This document shows positions 54,005 through 63,375 of a stretch of 64,000 nt of DNA, one piece after another. The DNA comes from Coenobita brevimanus (lineage: Eukaryota > Arthropoda > Malacostraca > Decapoda > Coenobitidae). Under the pieces are notes generated by a model that saw only the letters and a list, made by a program, of their open reading frames with translations, had not been told where the DNA came from and did no database searches. Location: NCBI GenBank assembly GCA_032717465.1, contig CM064670.1, positions 15,582,931-15,646,930 of the forward strand, read 5' to 3'. Within the stretch, counting starts at the first letter, position 1. Each line of letters begins with the position of its first letter. A program made the translations under genes and the position numbers.

Positions 54005-55440
54005 GACAGGTGCAATGCATCCACTGTAGCAGTGGAGAGATGCAAGCAAACGGTTCGGAGGAGCACTGACCACTGAAGCAGCGATAGAAAAGAGATAAAG
54101 TGATGATGAGATAGAGGTTCAAGGAAGCCAATATGAGGAGGAAAGTGAATGAGATGGAAAGCCTTTGACAATACTTTGTTGAGAAGAGTTGTATGTGGGG
54201 TGCCCTTCCCCCCCCCACACACATGAGATTTGTACTCTACACAGGGGCAAATAAAACCTGTGTATAAAGTTAACAACCATGCACGGTTAAAGAAGGCACA
54301 GAGTCGGTTTAGCACACCTAATCTCTTGGAAGCAGAATTTGCAAGAAAGATAATATGACCTTTCCAACATTAATCCCGAGAGAATGTAACTCCAAGTACT
54401 CTTATGTTTAGGGGTGATGTAGGAATGAGATGGGTGTTGTTAAAATCAAGTGGAAGATTTTGATGGGTTGAAAGATGTAAGAACTGAGTTTTTGATACAT
54501 TAAAAACAACCAGATTGTTTTTACCCCAGCCAGATATATGAGCCAAGTCAGACATTAGGTTTGCCACTGCTTTATCCCTAGTTTGTTGAAGTAATTGCTG
54601 AATTGGATGATGCAAGCAGCAATGGAAAGGTGAAAGATGGAGTCATCAGTGCATGAGTGGATAGGGTTAGATGTACAGCTTAGAGGGGTCATAAATGAAT
54701 AAAAGAAAGAGAACTGGTGATAGAACAGAGCCCTGAGAAACAACTATTTATAGCTCTGGAAGAAAAATGGTGGCCGTCAACAACAGCGGCTATAGAACGA
54801 CCACAAAGAAAGCTAGAGATGAAGACACAATTAGAAGAATAGAAACCATAAGAGAGTAGTTTGGAAATTAAAGATTTATGCCAGACTCGGTGGAAAGCCT
54901 TTGAGATGTCAGGTACAATGGCATAGCTTTCGCCTATGTCCCAAAAAGAGTCTGAAATGTAGGTGAGAAGATTGCCAATGGAGCATCCCTATCAGAACCC
55001 ATACTGACGATCAGAAAGGTTATGATAGGAAAGATGCTTTTTTTGTTTTGTTAAGAACAGATTAAAAACTTTTGAAATGCAGGATGTTAAAGCAAATGGG
55101 CGATTGTTTGAGGGTTGGGAATGGTCACCTTTCTTTGGGACAGACTGAATGAGAGCAAACTTCCGGCAAGGAGGAAAGGTACAAGTTGACAGACAAGGGC
55201 AAAAGAGTTTACCTAGGAAGGGTGTAAGCACAGAAGCACAGTTCTTGTGGACGACAGGAGGGACCCTGCCAGGCCCATATGCCTTGTTAGTATTGAGGCC
55301 AGTGATGGAAGAAAATATAACTGAAGAAATTTTAATGTCAGCCATAAAGAAGTCAGAGGGGGTAAGTGATGGAGGAACAGCACCAGAATCGTCTAAAGTG
55401 TAATTGGAGGAGAAAATCTAAGCAAGGAGTTCTGCTTTAT
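54005..55440 (-). pseudogene. LINE A reverse transcriptase, minus-strand copy
   Basis: Frames show 'LNTNKAYGPGRVPPVVHKNC' (about 55290), 'RKFALIQSVPKKGDHSQPSN' (about 55160), 'SISKVFNLFLTK', the active site written 'IHSCTDDSIFHLS' (about 54655; usual YADDST), 'GWGKNNLVVFNVSKTQFLHL' (about 54510) and 'TGFICPCVEYKSHV' (about 54260). The protein is cut by the TIR element and several shifts. Confidence 0.82.
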
Positions 55441-55499
55441 CAGTAGAAGAAACAACTACAGAGTGGAATAGAGGAGTGAAGGATGATGAGGTAAGGTTA

Positions 55500-56335
55500 T
55501 TTAGAAACTGTTTTGGCAAGGTGCCAGAAGAAAGAGGAAGATTTTGAGACGAGAGTTCAGAGCATTTAATACAAATGAAAATATTTTTAGCAGAGTGATG
55601 AACATTAGCAATATTCTGGGCAGAAATGTAAAAGAAATGAGATTCAGAGGTGGGATGGCTCCTGTACCTTTTGTAGGCCCCCTCTTTGTTGCGGACAACA
55701 TTATAACAAGCGTGATTAAATCAAGGTTCCTTTGCATTAGTCACAGGATAAGAGAAAGGAATGTATCCTTCCATGCCTGGGAGAATAACCTATGTAATGC
55801 AAAAGCACATTCAGATGACTCTTGACCACGGAAGCAATAATCATTCCAGAGAAAATAAAAGAAGTACTGCCTGAGAGCCTCCCAATTAGTAGCTCCAAAG
55901 TACCAATGCCGCCACTTCTTGGGAGGGTCTATAGGCCTTACAGGAGTGATAGGACAGGTTACGGTGATAAGGTTATGATCAGAGGAGCCCAACGGAGAGA
56001 AAAAAGTAACAGCATAAGTAGAAGGATTATTGTTAAGGAAGAGGTCAGGTATGTTGGAACTCACTCCAAGGCAGTCAGGGATACAGGTAGGGTGCTGTAC
56101 AAGCTGCTCTAGGTCATTAAGGACAGAAAAGATGTATTCTTGTTCACCAGATGGATCAGTGAAATGAAAGGAGAGTCAAAGGTTGTGGTGAACATTGAAA
56201 TCACCTCGAATGGAGATATCAGAGAAAGGAGAAATTGATAGGATGTGCTCTATCTTAGAAGTAAGCTAGTCAAAGAGTTTTTTTTTATAGTCAGTTGCAT
56301 TAGGAGTAGACTGTAGCACCAATCGTGCAGGGCAA
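55500..56335 (-). pseudogene. LINE A endonuclease, minus-strand copy (C-terminal half)
   Basis: 'SIRGDFNVHHNL' (about 56195; Asp-Asn block), '[18 protein letters not shown]' (about 56060), and '[17 protein letters not shown]' (about 55990; SDH block intact) are followed by the '[13 protein letters not shown]' linker. The N-terminal half lies at 59625-60121. Interrupted at about 56335 by the plus-strand copy. Confidence 0.8.
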
Positions 56336-56572
56336 TACTCCCAAGGTGGATGGAAAGCCGATTGCAGGGAGAGCTGGAGCTCCCATTTCATCAGCCCTCG
56401 GAACTAGTTCCTGACCAGCCCCCTTTGCTGAACTTTTTCAGTGTTTCAATAACACAGAGAGTAGACCAGCATGCTGTTCAGTACAAGTTTCTCTAACCGC
56501 CAACACCAATCTACATGCACAGTACACACTACACTTCCTTTAAAAAAAAAAAAAAAAAGGCAAACATAATCC

Positions 56573-57600
56573 ATGTCTCAGAGTCCCTGGGGGGGGGAGG
56601 GGACCATAAATGCCCCAACCATCCGCCCCTCTTCTGGTGACTATTCAACGGGATGCCTGGAACCACTGTCTGACTCACTTCTTCATTTCTGCAACATTTG
56701 CAGCCTTTCCTCTAACTTTCTCTCTGTTGAACATCACCTCTCCTCCTCTAAACTTCACCTTCCTTTCTTAACCGAGACTCAGCTGTCTGAGGCAACTGAC
56801 AACTAACCCTTTCTGTATCCTCCTACTTTCTCTATACTCATTTCAAAGCCAAAGGTGGCTGTTATGTATATGTTTGCAACGACTTATCTTGCTCTTGTGT
56901 TCCTGAACTTGATTCTTCTGAATTCTCTACTCTCTGGCTTCAGCTTTCCTGTCCTTCTTTGACTAAATACAGTATATCTGCACTGTTTCCGTAGCCCCTG
57001 ATTCTGCTGACTATGAAAAATTCTTCAACTATCTTACTTCTACAATGGAACACATTCTATCCATTTCTCCTTTCTTTGAAATCTCCAATCTAGGAAATTT
57101 CAATGTCCACCACCACCTTTGGCTCTCCTCACCTTTCACAGGTCCTCCTGGTGAGCAAGTGTACATCTTTTCTATCCTTAATGACCTAGAGCAGCTTGTT
57201 AACACCCTACCCGCATCCCTGACCGCTTTGGAGAGAGCTCCAACATACTTGAACTCTTCCTTACAACTAATCCATCTTCTTACACTGTTAATCTTTTCTC
57301 TCCGTTGGGCTCCTCTGATCACAACCTTATTACTTTAACCTGTCCTATCGCTCCGATACGACCAGTGGACCCTCCAAAGGAATGTTGGCTGTGGCACTTT
57401 GGAGCTGCAGATTGGGTGACCCTCAGGCAGTACTTCTTTGATTTTCCCTGGAATGATAATTGCTTCCATGGCCAGGAGCAATCTGAGTGTGCCTTGAGCA
57501 TTACGAAGGTTATTCTCTCAGGCATGGGAGCATACATTTCTTTCTCATATCCTTTGACTAATGCAAGAAAGCCTTGGTTTTTATCACGCTTAATCTAATG
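56573..57600 (+). pseudogene. LINE A endonuclease, plus-strand copy
   Basis: The frame at 56573-56806 reads 'ICSLSSNFLSVEHHLSSS' and 'FLTETQLSEATDN' (Glu block). Later frames show 'LGNFNVHHHLWLSSPF' (usual GDFNVHH, Asp replaced by Asn), 'LNSSLQLIHLLTLLIFS' out of frame, and '[15 protein letters not shown]' (SDH block, 57305). A frameshift precedes the SDH block. Inactive. Confidence 0.82.
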
Positions 57601-59335
57601 CTGTCCACAACAAGGAGAGGGTCTATAAAAGGTACCAGAGCCAACCCACCCCTGAATCACATCTTTTTTAGGTTTCTGCCTCGAATCGTGCTAAGTCTGT
57701 TCTTCACCCTGCTAAAAATAGTTTCATCTGTACTAAGTGCTCTCAACTCTCCAACTCGAATTCTTCCCGCTCCTTCTGGCACCTTGCCAAAAACCCTTTT
57801 AACATCTTTACCTCATCATCCTTCCCTCCTCTTTTCTACTCTGTTGGCTCTGTAGCTATTTCCTCTACTGATAAAGTAGATCTCTTTGCTCAGACTTTCT
57901 CCTCCAGTTCCACCTTAGATGATTCCGGTGCTGTTTCTCCATCACTTCCCCCCTCTGACTTCCTCATGGCTGACACTAAAATTTCTTCAGCTGATGTATT
58001 TTCTGCCATCACAGACCTCAGTACTTACAAGGCATATGTGCCTGATGGAGTCAATGTTGTTGTCCTCAAGAACTGTGCTTCTGTGCATACACCCTGCCTA
58101 GGTAAACTCTTTTGCCTTTGTCTTTCAACTTGTACCTTTCCTTCATGCTGGAAGTTTGCTCTCATTCAGCCAGTACCAAAGAAAGGGTGATCATTCTCAA
58201 CCTTCTAATTATCACTCAATTGCTTTAACATCCTGTATCTCAAGATTTTGAGTCTCTCCTTAACAGAAAAATTTTAAAGCGTCCTTCCTATCACAACCTT
58301 CTTTCTGATCGTCACTATGGGTTCTTTCAGAGATGCTCCACTGATGATCTTCTCACCTACCTTTCAGACTCCTGGTCATCTTCCTTTCGGGACTTTGGCG
58401 AAAGCTTTGCCATTGCACTTGACATCTCAAAGGCTTTTGATCGAGTCTGACATAAATCTTTAATTTACAAACCGCCATCTTACAGTTTCTATCCTTCTGT
58501 CCGTGCCTTCATCTACAGGTTCCTTTCTGGTCGTTCTATAGTCGCTTGTAGACGGCCATCGTTCTTCTCCTAGATCTATCAATAGTGGTGTTCCTCAGGG
58601 CTCTGTCCTATCACCAACTCTCTTCCTTTTATTCATCAAAGATCTTCTAAGCTGTACATCTAACCCTATCCACTTGTTCGCTGGTGATTCCACCCATCAC
58701 CTTTCCATTCAGTTCCCGCAACGTCCATCTCAGCAGTTACTTCAACAAACAAGGGATGAGGCTATGGCACACCTAATGTCTGACTTGGCCCATATCTCTG
58801 ACTGGAGTAAAAATAATCTGGTTGTTTTTAATGCATCAAAGACTCAGTTTTTACACCTATTGACTCAACAAAATCTTCCACAGGAGTACCCGCTAATGTT
58901 TAATAATATTCAGCTTAATCCAGCATCATCCTTGAATATGCTTAGGGTTTCATTCACTCGAGATTTATCTTGGAAAGGTCATATTACAGCTCTTGTAAAA
59001 TCTGCTTCCAAGAGATTAGGTGTACTAAGCAGACTCCCTACCCTCTTTACCCCTGCACAATTGTTACTTTATACATGGGTTTTATTTGTCCCTGTGTAGA
59101 GTACAACTCTCATGTGTGGGAAGGCTCCCCACGTACAGCTCTTCTCAATAGGATGGAGTCAAAGGCTTTTCAACTCATTAACTCTCCTTCTCTTACTGGC
59201 TCCCTTCAACCTCTGTCTCTTCACCGCACTGTTGCATCTTTATCTCTTTTCTATCGCTACTTCAATGGTCATTGCTCCTCTGAACTCTCTGCTTGCATCC
59301 CTCCACCTCTATGACGAGCACATAGCACCTGTCTA
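57601..59335 (+). pseudogene. LINE A reverse transcriptase, plus-strand copy
   Basis: Order seen: 'FLPSQTSVLT' region, 'LSTYKAYVPDGVNVVVLKNC' (about 58018), 'CWKFALIQPVPKKG' (58148), 'ALDISKAFDRV' (about 58420), 'PQGSVLS' (about 58595), active site 'MFAGDSTHHLS' (58674; one catalytic Asp is Gly), 'NNLVVFNASKTQFLHL', 'RVSFTRDLSWKGHI', and 'CVEYNSHVWEGSP' (59095). At least five frame changes. Confidence 0.85.
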
Positions 59336-59339
59336 GCAA

Positions 59340-59624
59340 CAAACTCTCATCCCTTTTCTGTCCAACTCTTAAATGCAAGAGTTAACAGTTACTCCCAGTC
59401 CTTCATTTATGCAACAGGTCAACTTTTGAACTATATCTCTCTGTCTGTATTTCCTGCTTCCTATGATCTCCAGTCTTTCAAACGCCGTGTGTCCAGGCAT
59501 TTCAAAACGAACAGATCTTGAATTTGGTTGTCTTTTGTAATGTTTTTGTTTTTTTCTTGGAAGGAACTGTTTTTTGGGCTCCTAGCCTTTGGTTCGTTCT
59601 TCCTCGCATATAAAAAAAAAGCAC
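59340..59624 (+). other. LINE A C-terminal tail and 3' UTR
   Basis: Contains the conserved CAACAAACTCTCATCCC and TCAAACGCCGTGTGTCCAGG segments and a T-rich 3' UTR ending in a short poly(A). The same region is present at 25000-25280 and 52885-53155 (reverse). Confidence 0.8.
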
Positions 59625-60121
59625 AAATATATTTAGTCAGAGAATGACAGGATAGCTGAAGTCAAAGAGCAGAGAATTCAGATGATTCGATTTCATGAAC
59701 ATGAGAGCAAGATATGTTGTCACATATATGTACACAACAGCCACCTTTGGCTTTGAAATGAGTATAGAGAATGTAGGATGATACAAGAATGGTTAGGTAT
59801 GAGTTGCCTCAGATAGCTGAGTCTCTGTGAGGAAAAGAAAGTGAGGTTTAGAGGTAGAGAGGTGGTGTTCAACAAAGAAAAAGTTAGAGGAAAGGTCGCG
59901 AATGTTGGAGAAAAGTGAGTCAGACAGTGGTTTCAGGCATCTACCTTGGCTGTCACCAGGAGAGGGGCGGATGGTGGGGGCTTCTATGTTCCCCCCCTGG
60001 GGAACTCCGAGGCTTGGTGCTGAAAGGCCATTTTTAAAAGAAATTTTGAAAAGGAAGCATAGTTTGGTGTTAACAGTTAGAGGAACTTGTACTGAAGAGC
60101 ATGCTGGCCTACTCTCTGTGT
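59625..60121 (-). mobile_element. LINE A, minus-strand copy, 5' portion
   Basis: Minus-strand continuation of 52868-56335. It starts at ACACAGAGAGTAGGCC (60121, compare 56453 on the plus strand) and carries 'SDSLFSNIRDLSSNFFFVEH' and 'FLTETQLSEATHT'. It lacks about 110 bp of the 5' UTR present in the plus copy, so it is slightly 5' truncated. Confidence 0.82.
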
Positions 60122-60440
60122 ATTGCACTTCTCACTTTATCCTCCACTGTACAGGAAATCCCTTCCCTCACTTCTCTTACCTGCTTATTTATTCTCTCTG
60201 CCTTGCTGTACACTATCTCTTGTTGTTGCTTCAGTTTCCTGGTCACATCCTGCAGCTTCTTATCAGTCTGAATGATCCTCCTGATGCTCCTTAGTCCAAG
60301 CTCGGCCTCTTTCTTCAAAGTCCTCTCATAGTGGTGCAACTTCTGTCTTTGCTCACTTAAATGTTCTGCTTGTCATGTGTAGTGTTGTGCTTGGGCTTCT
60401 TTTTGTTCTTCAAGATATTTCTTTTGTTGCTGATGTGCTC
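60122..60440 (-). pseudogene. Gypsy gag N-terminal coiled coil
   Basis: Minus-strand open segment of charged residues: 'HYERTLKKEAELGLRSIRRI', 'DKKLQDVTRKLKQQQEIVY', 'ERINKQVREVREGIS'. Strong heptad character predicts a coiled coil. It would continue at 52867 if the LINE A insertion were removed. It is cut upstream by the piggyBac copy. Interpretation as gag rests on position between the primer site and the CCHC/RT region. Confidence 0.65.
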
Positions 60441-60537
60441 TTAACCCCTAAAGGGAGGTCAGCGTTCCTGAACATCCACTAAGGAAAGAGCGGTTGACAC
60501 TCTGGAACCCATTCCTATACCGCTGGCCTATTATATG

Positions 60538-60793
60538 AAAGAAATGGGGGACATGGCAACAGTGTCTGTTAGGATGTGAAAATATCTCGCGACACCACCT
60601 TGAGTCACTTCCAGTTGATGCAAGTGGCCGTAATCAACAGAGGAGGTGTGTTGTGTGCAAGAATTCAGCGAGATGCCCGGGTAAACACAGAGATGTGACT
60701 ACGTGGTGCCCTGAGTGTGGTGTGGGTCTCTGTATCAGTTGCTTTACAGAATACCACACACTAATGATAATAGTGTGGACAGTTGTAATATAG
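60538..60793 (+). pseudogene. piggyBac transposase C-terminal Cys-rich domain
   Basis: 85 codons open to TAG at 60791: 'KKWGTWQQCLLGCENIS', 'RHHLESLPVDASG', then 'RRCVVCKNSARCPGK' and 'TTWCPECGVGLCISCFTEYHT'. The Cys/His spacing (CxxC...C...CxxCxxxLCxxCF..YH) is that of the zinc-binding C-terminal domain which in piggyBac transposases recognises the element ends. The catalytic DDD core is absent, and a TGA precedes the open segment. Dead remnant. Confidence 0.85.
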
Positions 60794-61201
60794 AGTTGTA
60801 CACTTTATTAACGTACATGAGATTATAGTTGTAGAAGCATAAGATAAGAATAATTTTACATTGTAATATAGTGTATATTGTTCAAAGTGTACCACGAAGA
60901 CACAGAATGATGAACTTAAATTAAAAATAATATATTTTAGGTTGCTGTTATCAATATGAACAGAAACAAGACTTTGCCCGCCTGCTCTCAGTCGCGTGCC
61001 AACCTTGACACCACAACTCTCACCTCTCATCACCACCCAGCCAGTGTGCAGTTTGAAGTGAAATCAGGCAAAACATCTATAAATGGATCAGAATAGCTGA
61101 AAAAACAAAGAATTTGATGCTACTTTCATAATACTTTGTTTTTTCCAAAATAATCCGTCCCACACGGATGTAAAATTGGAAAGTAGTCCACCGTTTAAGG
61201 A
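60794..61201 (+). other. piggyBac 3' non-coding part
   Basis: AT-rich sequence between the transposase stop and the right end. No gene; the minus frame 60761-61036 is not credible. Confidence 0.6.
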
Positions 61202-61291
61202 TTAACACTACGAGTATGTCTCTGGCATATCTGCCAGAGATATGTCCACCATTTTGTCAGCCTCTCCATGCATCTCCATCTCTTAAGACGA

Positions 61292-61309
61292 ATCCCACTC
61301 TTGACACCA
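61292..61309 (-). promoter_or_regulatory. Primer-binding site of ancient Gypsy element
   Basis: Element orientation TGGTGTCAAGAGTGGGAT, two bases after the 5' LTR. It resembles the TGGTGTCAGAAGTGGGA primer sites reported for many animal Gypsy elements. This fixes the strand and 5' LTR end. Confidence 0.8.
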
Positions 61310-61834
61310 CTTCTTACACCTTATGGATTCGTAGTTACTGTCCAGAACGATGCACTGACAAGCCAGACGGTTGACCATAGGCCACCAAACTTTTCTGGGT
61401 TTTATTCTGTCTAGGCAATGCTGAGGCACATTTGCAAAACACTGTGACCTTTCTCTCTTTTATTAAATATATCTTTCACATACTAAGCCTCATTCACTGT
61501 CTGTTCACTAGCTGACATACTCTCACTGATTTTGACTAGTCTGTTCATCACTGATTAGCTCTGACTTTCTGACTCACTATGTCACAGACTCTGTCACTGT
61601 CTGCCACTGAATCATTGACTTATTCACTGTTCATTGAATGTCCATCATTGATTCCAAATCTCACTGTCTGACTGGCTAACTGCCACTAATTTGCAGTCCC
61701 ACACAAACTAATGGTCTACTGCTCTGTGGACACAACTTGCTCTATCCATTACCCTCTAGCTGGCTGAGGAAACTGAACCGTCCCAGAGGGTTGGGTAGGT
61801 TGGCATAGATTTTTCCAACTGACATAGACTGGAA

Positions 61835-61858
61835 GCGGGCCTAGGGTGAGAGGCCCGC
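61835..61858. terminator. GC-rich hairpin downstream of the cold-shock ORF
   Basis: Perfect 8-bp stem GCGGGCCT/AGGCCCGC with an 8-base loop, about 50 bp after the last readable codon. It could be a 3' UTR element; function unknown. Confidence 0.45.
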
Positions 61859-61908
61859 CAGTGAACAGCAGATGATATGAGGCAGCTGGAGCTAGGCAGT
61901 AGATGAAG

Positions 61909-63036
61909 TTAAGAATTTTGGTAAGAGACGAGGTCGAAGAGGCATGATTTGGAAAGTTGCAGCATCAGCTGCTCGGTGACTGCTTTGGTGTCAAAGGAGT
62001 CTAAAGAGACAGGCAGGTGATCGACATCGGCAGGAGGTGGGCTCCTGGGTGTGTGGTCGTTGGTGTCTTGAGGCAGGTCATGGTGATTTTTGGCAGGTGG
62101 TTTCTCTGTTGTCTTCCCCTTCTTCTTCCTCGGTGGTGGTGGGGTGGGTGAAGGGGAAGGGCGCACCTCCTGGGTTGAACTGGAGGTGTTTGGCTGATGG
62201 CACACTGTCAGCAGAGGATGTTGGAGACGAAGGGGTCTTCCACATCCTGGATGATGGGCGGGATGGGAGAGGTGGTGTCCTTCTTTGTGGCTGACGGTGA
62301 GTGGTGCAGGTCGAGATCAGGGTTGGCGTGGTCAGTGTCCATGAGTGGTGCAGGGGTGGCGGTGGTGGTGGTAGTCACCCTGTTGAGTGGAGCATCGAGC
62401 TGCAGCCTTTTCTGAGGTGGTCTGCGGAGTTGGAGAGACTGCAGCACAGGGGTGCGATGCTCGTGACAAGGGGTGTTGTGTGAATCACGGGTGAAGCTCT
62501 GCAGGATGGCAAGGTGCGGGAGCCTGTTCTCCTTGAAAAACTGGGGAAGGAGAAGATGCAGAGCCGCCCTGTCAACCCGCAGAAGGTCTTCACAGTCACG
62601 ATGCACATGGAGATGATCATGTTGATCTCTCCAGAGCAACAACGATTCCTAGGCCTGCGCTGCAGAGCCGCAGGGCACCGCCATGCACAAGCAGAGCTCT
62701 GCTTAGCTGCACCCCCAGGCCTGGTGACATCTCTAGCCTCAGAACCCTTCAGCATCTGGGAGAGACAGAAAACAACCGTCTCACCCTCTCGTAGTGGGTT
62801 CTGAAGGCGACGTGGAGAGGGAATAACGATCCCAAGGCAGTGAACGAAAACATCGGCACTGGTGTACTGGCGTCGGATGAAGCCGTACCCCGCCTTAACA
62901 TTGAACCACTTCACAGTCCCCTGGATGCAAGGCTGCTCGTTGCCCGAGAAGCCCCCTTCAATGGGTCGAAGGCTAGTGCAGGAGAACAGGCCATGGCTGG
63001 AGAGGAGAGAGATGTTGTCGCCACCGTTGCTGGACA
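61909..63036 (-). pseudogene. Y-box-type cold-shock domain protein, frameshifted
   Basis: Minus strand. A possible start ATG (CCAGCCATGG, about 62998) opens 'MACSPALAFDPLKG'. One shift later comes the cold-shock domain at about 62921-62712: 'GTVKWFNVKAGYGFIRR' (RNP1 core GYGFI), 'SADVFVHCLGI' (RNP2 core VFVH), 'SPRRLQNPLREGETVVF' and 'KGSEARDVTRPGG'. Length and the inserted PRR loop fit Y-box proteins, which bind RNA or DNA. The tail is readable in other frames: 'PQFFKENRLPHLAILQSFT' (about 62545), a Thr/Pro-rich stretch, a basic 'RKKKGKTTEKPPAKN' (about 62120) and 'SLDSFDTKAVTEQLMLQLS' (about 61990). At least two shifts prevent one continuous protein. The tail does not resemble a Y-box tail that I know. 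Confidence 0.75.
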
Positions 63037-63065
63037 GGAACCATCCTGGAGGGGGTGACAGTCTC

Positions 63066-63073
63066 TTTAAATA
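63066..63073 (-). promoter_or_regulatory. TATA-like box of the LTR
   Basis: TATTTAAA in element orientation, conserved in the 3' LTR (GATATTTAAA near 47720). It lies about 30 bp upstream of the cold-shock segment boundary and points into it. Confidence 0.55.
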
Positions 63074-63375
63074 CACTCCTTCTCTGACTCCATTTACTAG
63101 TGCAGTCTAGAGTATTCTAGAGCCTAGGAGAGAACTCACATTTTCCCAGGCAATAGGGCACGTGAATTATCAATGCACAATAACAATAATAAAAAGAACA
63201 AATTCCTATGGTAAGAGAGAAAGGAGATAAAACGGACATGCCAAAATCTCGAATGTTCCTCACATTTCCGGATATAAACATCTAATCTTACAGCATAAAC
63301 ACTTAATTTCTAGATTGTTCCTCGCATCTCCTAACATAAAACAGTAACCTAATCCCACCAGCATAGCAATAATAC

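Larger units (their letters stand above)
52868..56335 (-). mobile_element. LINE A, minus-strand copy, 3' portion
   Basis: Jockey/CR1-type LINE inserted in gag of the Gypsy element. The poly(A) tail appears as T17 at 52868-52884. Going upstream it holds the 3' UTR and C-terminal region, a TIR element (53158-54002), RT and most of EN. It breaks at about 56335 where an opposite-strand LINE A copy is inserted, and its 5' end continues at 59625-60121. Confidence 0.85.
56336..59624 (+). mobile_element. LINE A, plus-strand near full-length copy
   Basis: 3.3-kb Jockey/CR1-type copy inserted head-on into the minus-strand LINE A copy. The 5' UTR (56336-56570) contains A18 and a G-rich tract. EN and RT follow in broken frames, then a 3' UTR and a short poly(A) at 59612-59620. 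Rejoining 56335 with 59625 restores the EN order of the minus copy. Confidence 0.85.
60445..61201 (+). mobile_element. Internally deleted piggyBac-type transposon
   Basis: 757 bp between TTAA at 60441-60444 and TTAA at 61202-61205. Ends CCCCTAAAGGGAGGTC and, inverted, TCCTTAAACGGTGGAC match at 15 of 20 positions counting TTAA. TTAA duplication is specific to the piggyBac superfamily. It contains only the transposase C-terminal part and a long AT-rich tail. Inserted in the Gypsy element between primer site and gag. Confidence 0.85.
61791..63038 (-). mobile_element. Inserted cold-shock-protein segment in LTR (probable retrocopy)
   Basis: A 1.25-kb block bounded by a 16-bp direct repeat: CCCTCCAGGATGGTTC (63039-63054) and CCCTCTGGGACGGTTC (61775-61790) in minus orientation, 13/16 identical. 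The 3' LTR has one copy only (CTCTCCGGGATGGCTC). A single target copy versus two flanking copies is what an insertion with target duplication gives. No poly(A) is visible at its 3' end, and no intron is apparent. Deletion from the 3' LTR between the repeats is the alternative. Confidence 0.65.
61312..63368 (-). repeat. 5' LTR of ancient Gypsy element, carrying a 1.25-kb insert
   Basis: LTR-matching parts are 63368-63055 and 61774-61312. They align with 48013-47720 and 47697-47197 of the 3' LTR, for example ACTCACATTTTCCCA near 63133/47790 and CTTTTCTGGGTTTTATTC near 61389/47277. The region between them (61791-63038) is the cold-shock segment. Confidence 0.8.
47190..63375 (-). mobile_element. 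Ancient Gypsy LTR element, 16 kb span with nested insertions
   Basis: Minus-strand element of conventional gag-RT-RNase H-INT order. The 3' LTR (47197-48013) and 5' LTR (61312-63368) share about 75-80% identity by eye outside the cold-shock insert. The same 7 bases, ATAATAC (plus strand), flank both ends at 47190-47196 and 63369-63375. A primer site follows the 5' LTR. The interior resumes on either side of a LINE A insertion (52868-60121) and a piggyBac copy (60445-61201). LTR divergence and decayed genes make it old. Confidence 0.8.

Noticed and set aside
62037..63058. Plus-strand frames across the cold-shock region
   Set aside because: They are antisense to the minus-strand protein that contains the recognisable cold-shock domain. 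GC-rich codons on the other strand keep them open.
47197..63368. Two separate Gypsy fragments rather than one element
   Set aside because: Set aside in favour of one element because the ATAATAC duplication, LTR ends, strand and gag continuity agree. The roughly 20-25% LTR divergence keeps the alternative open.
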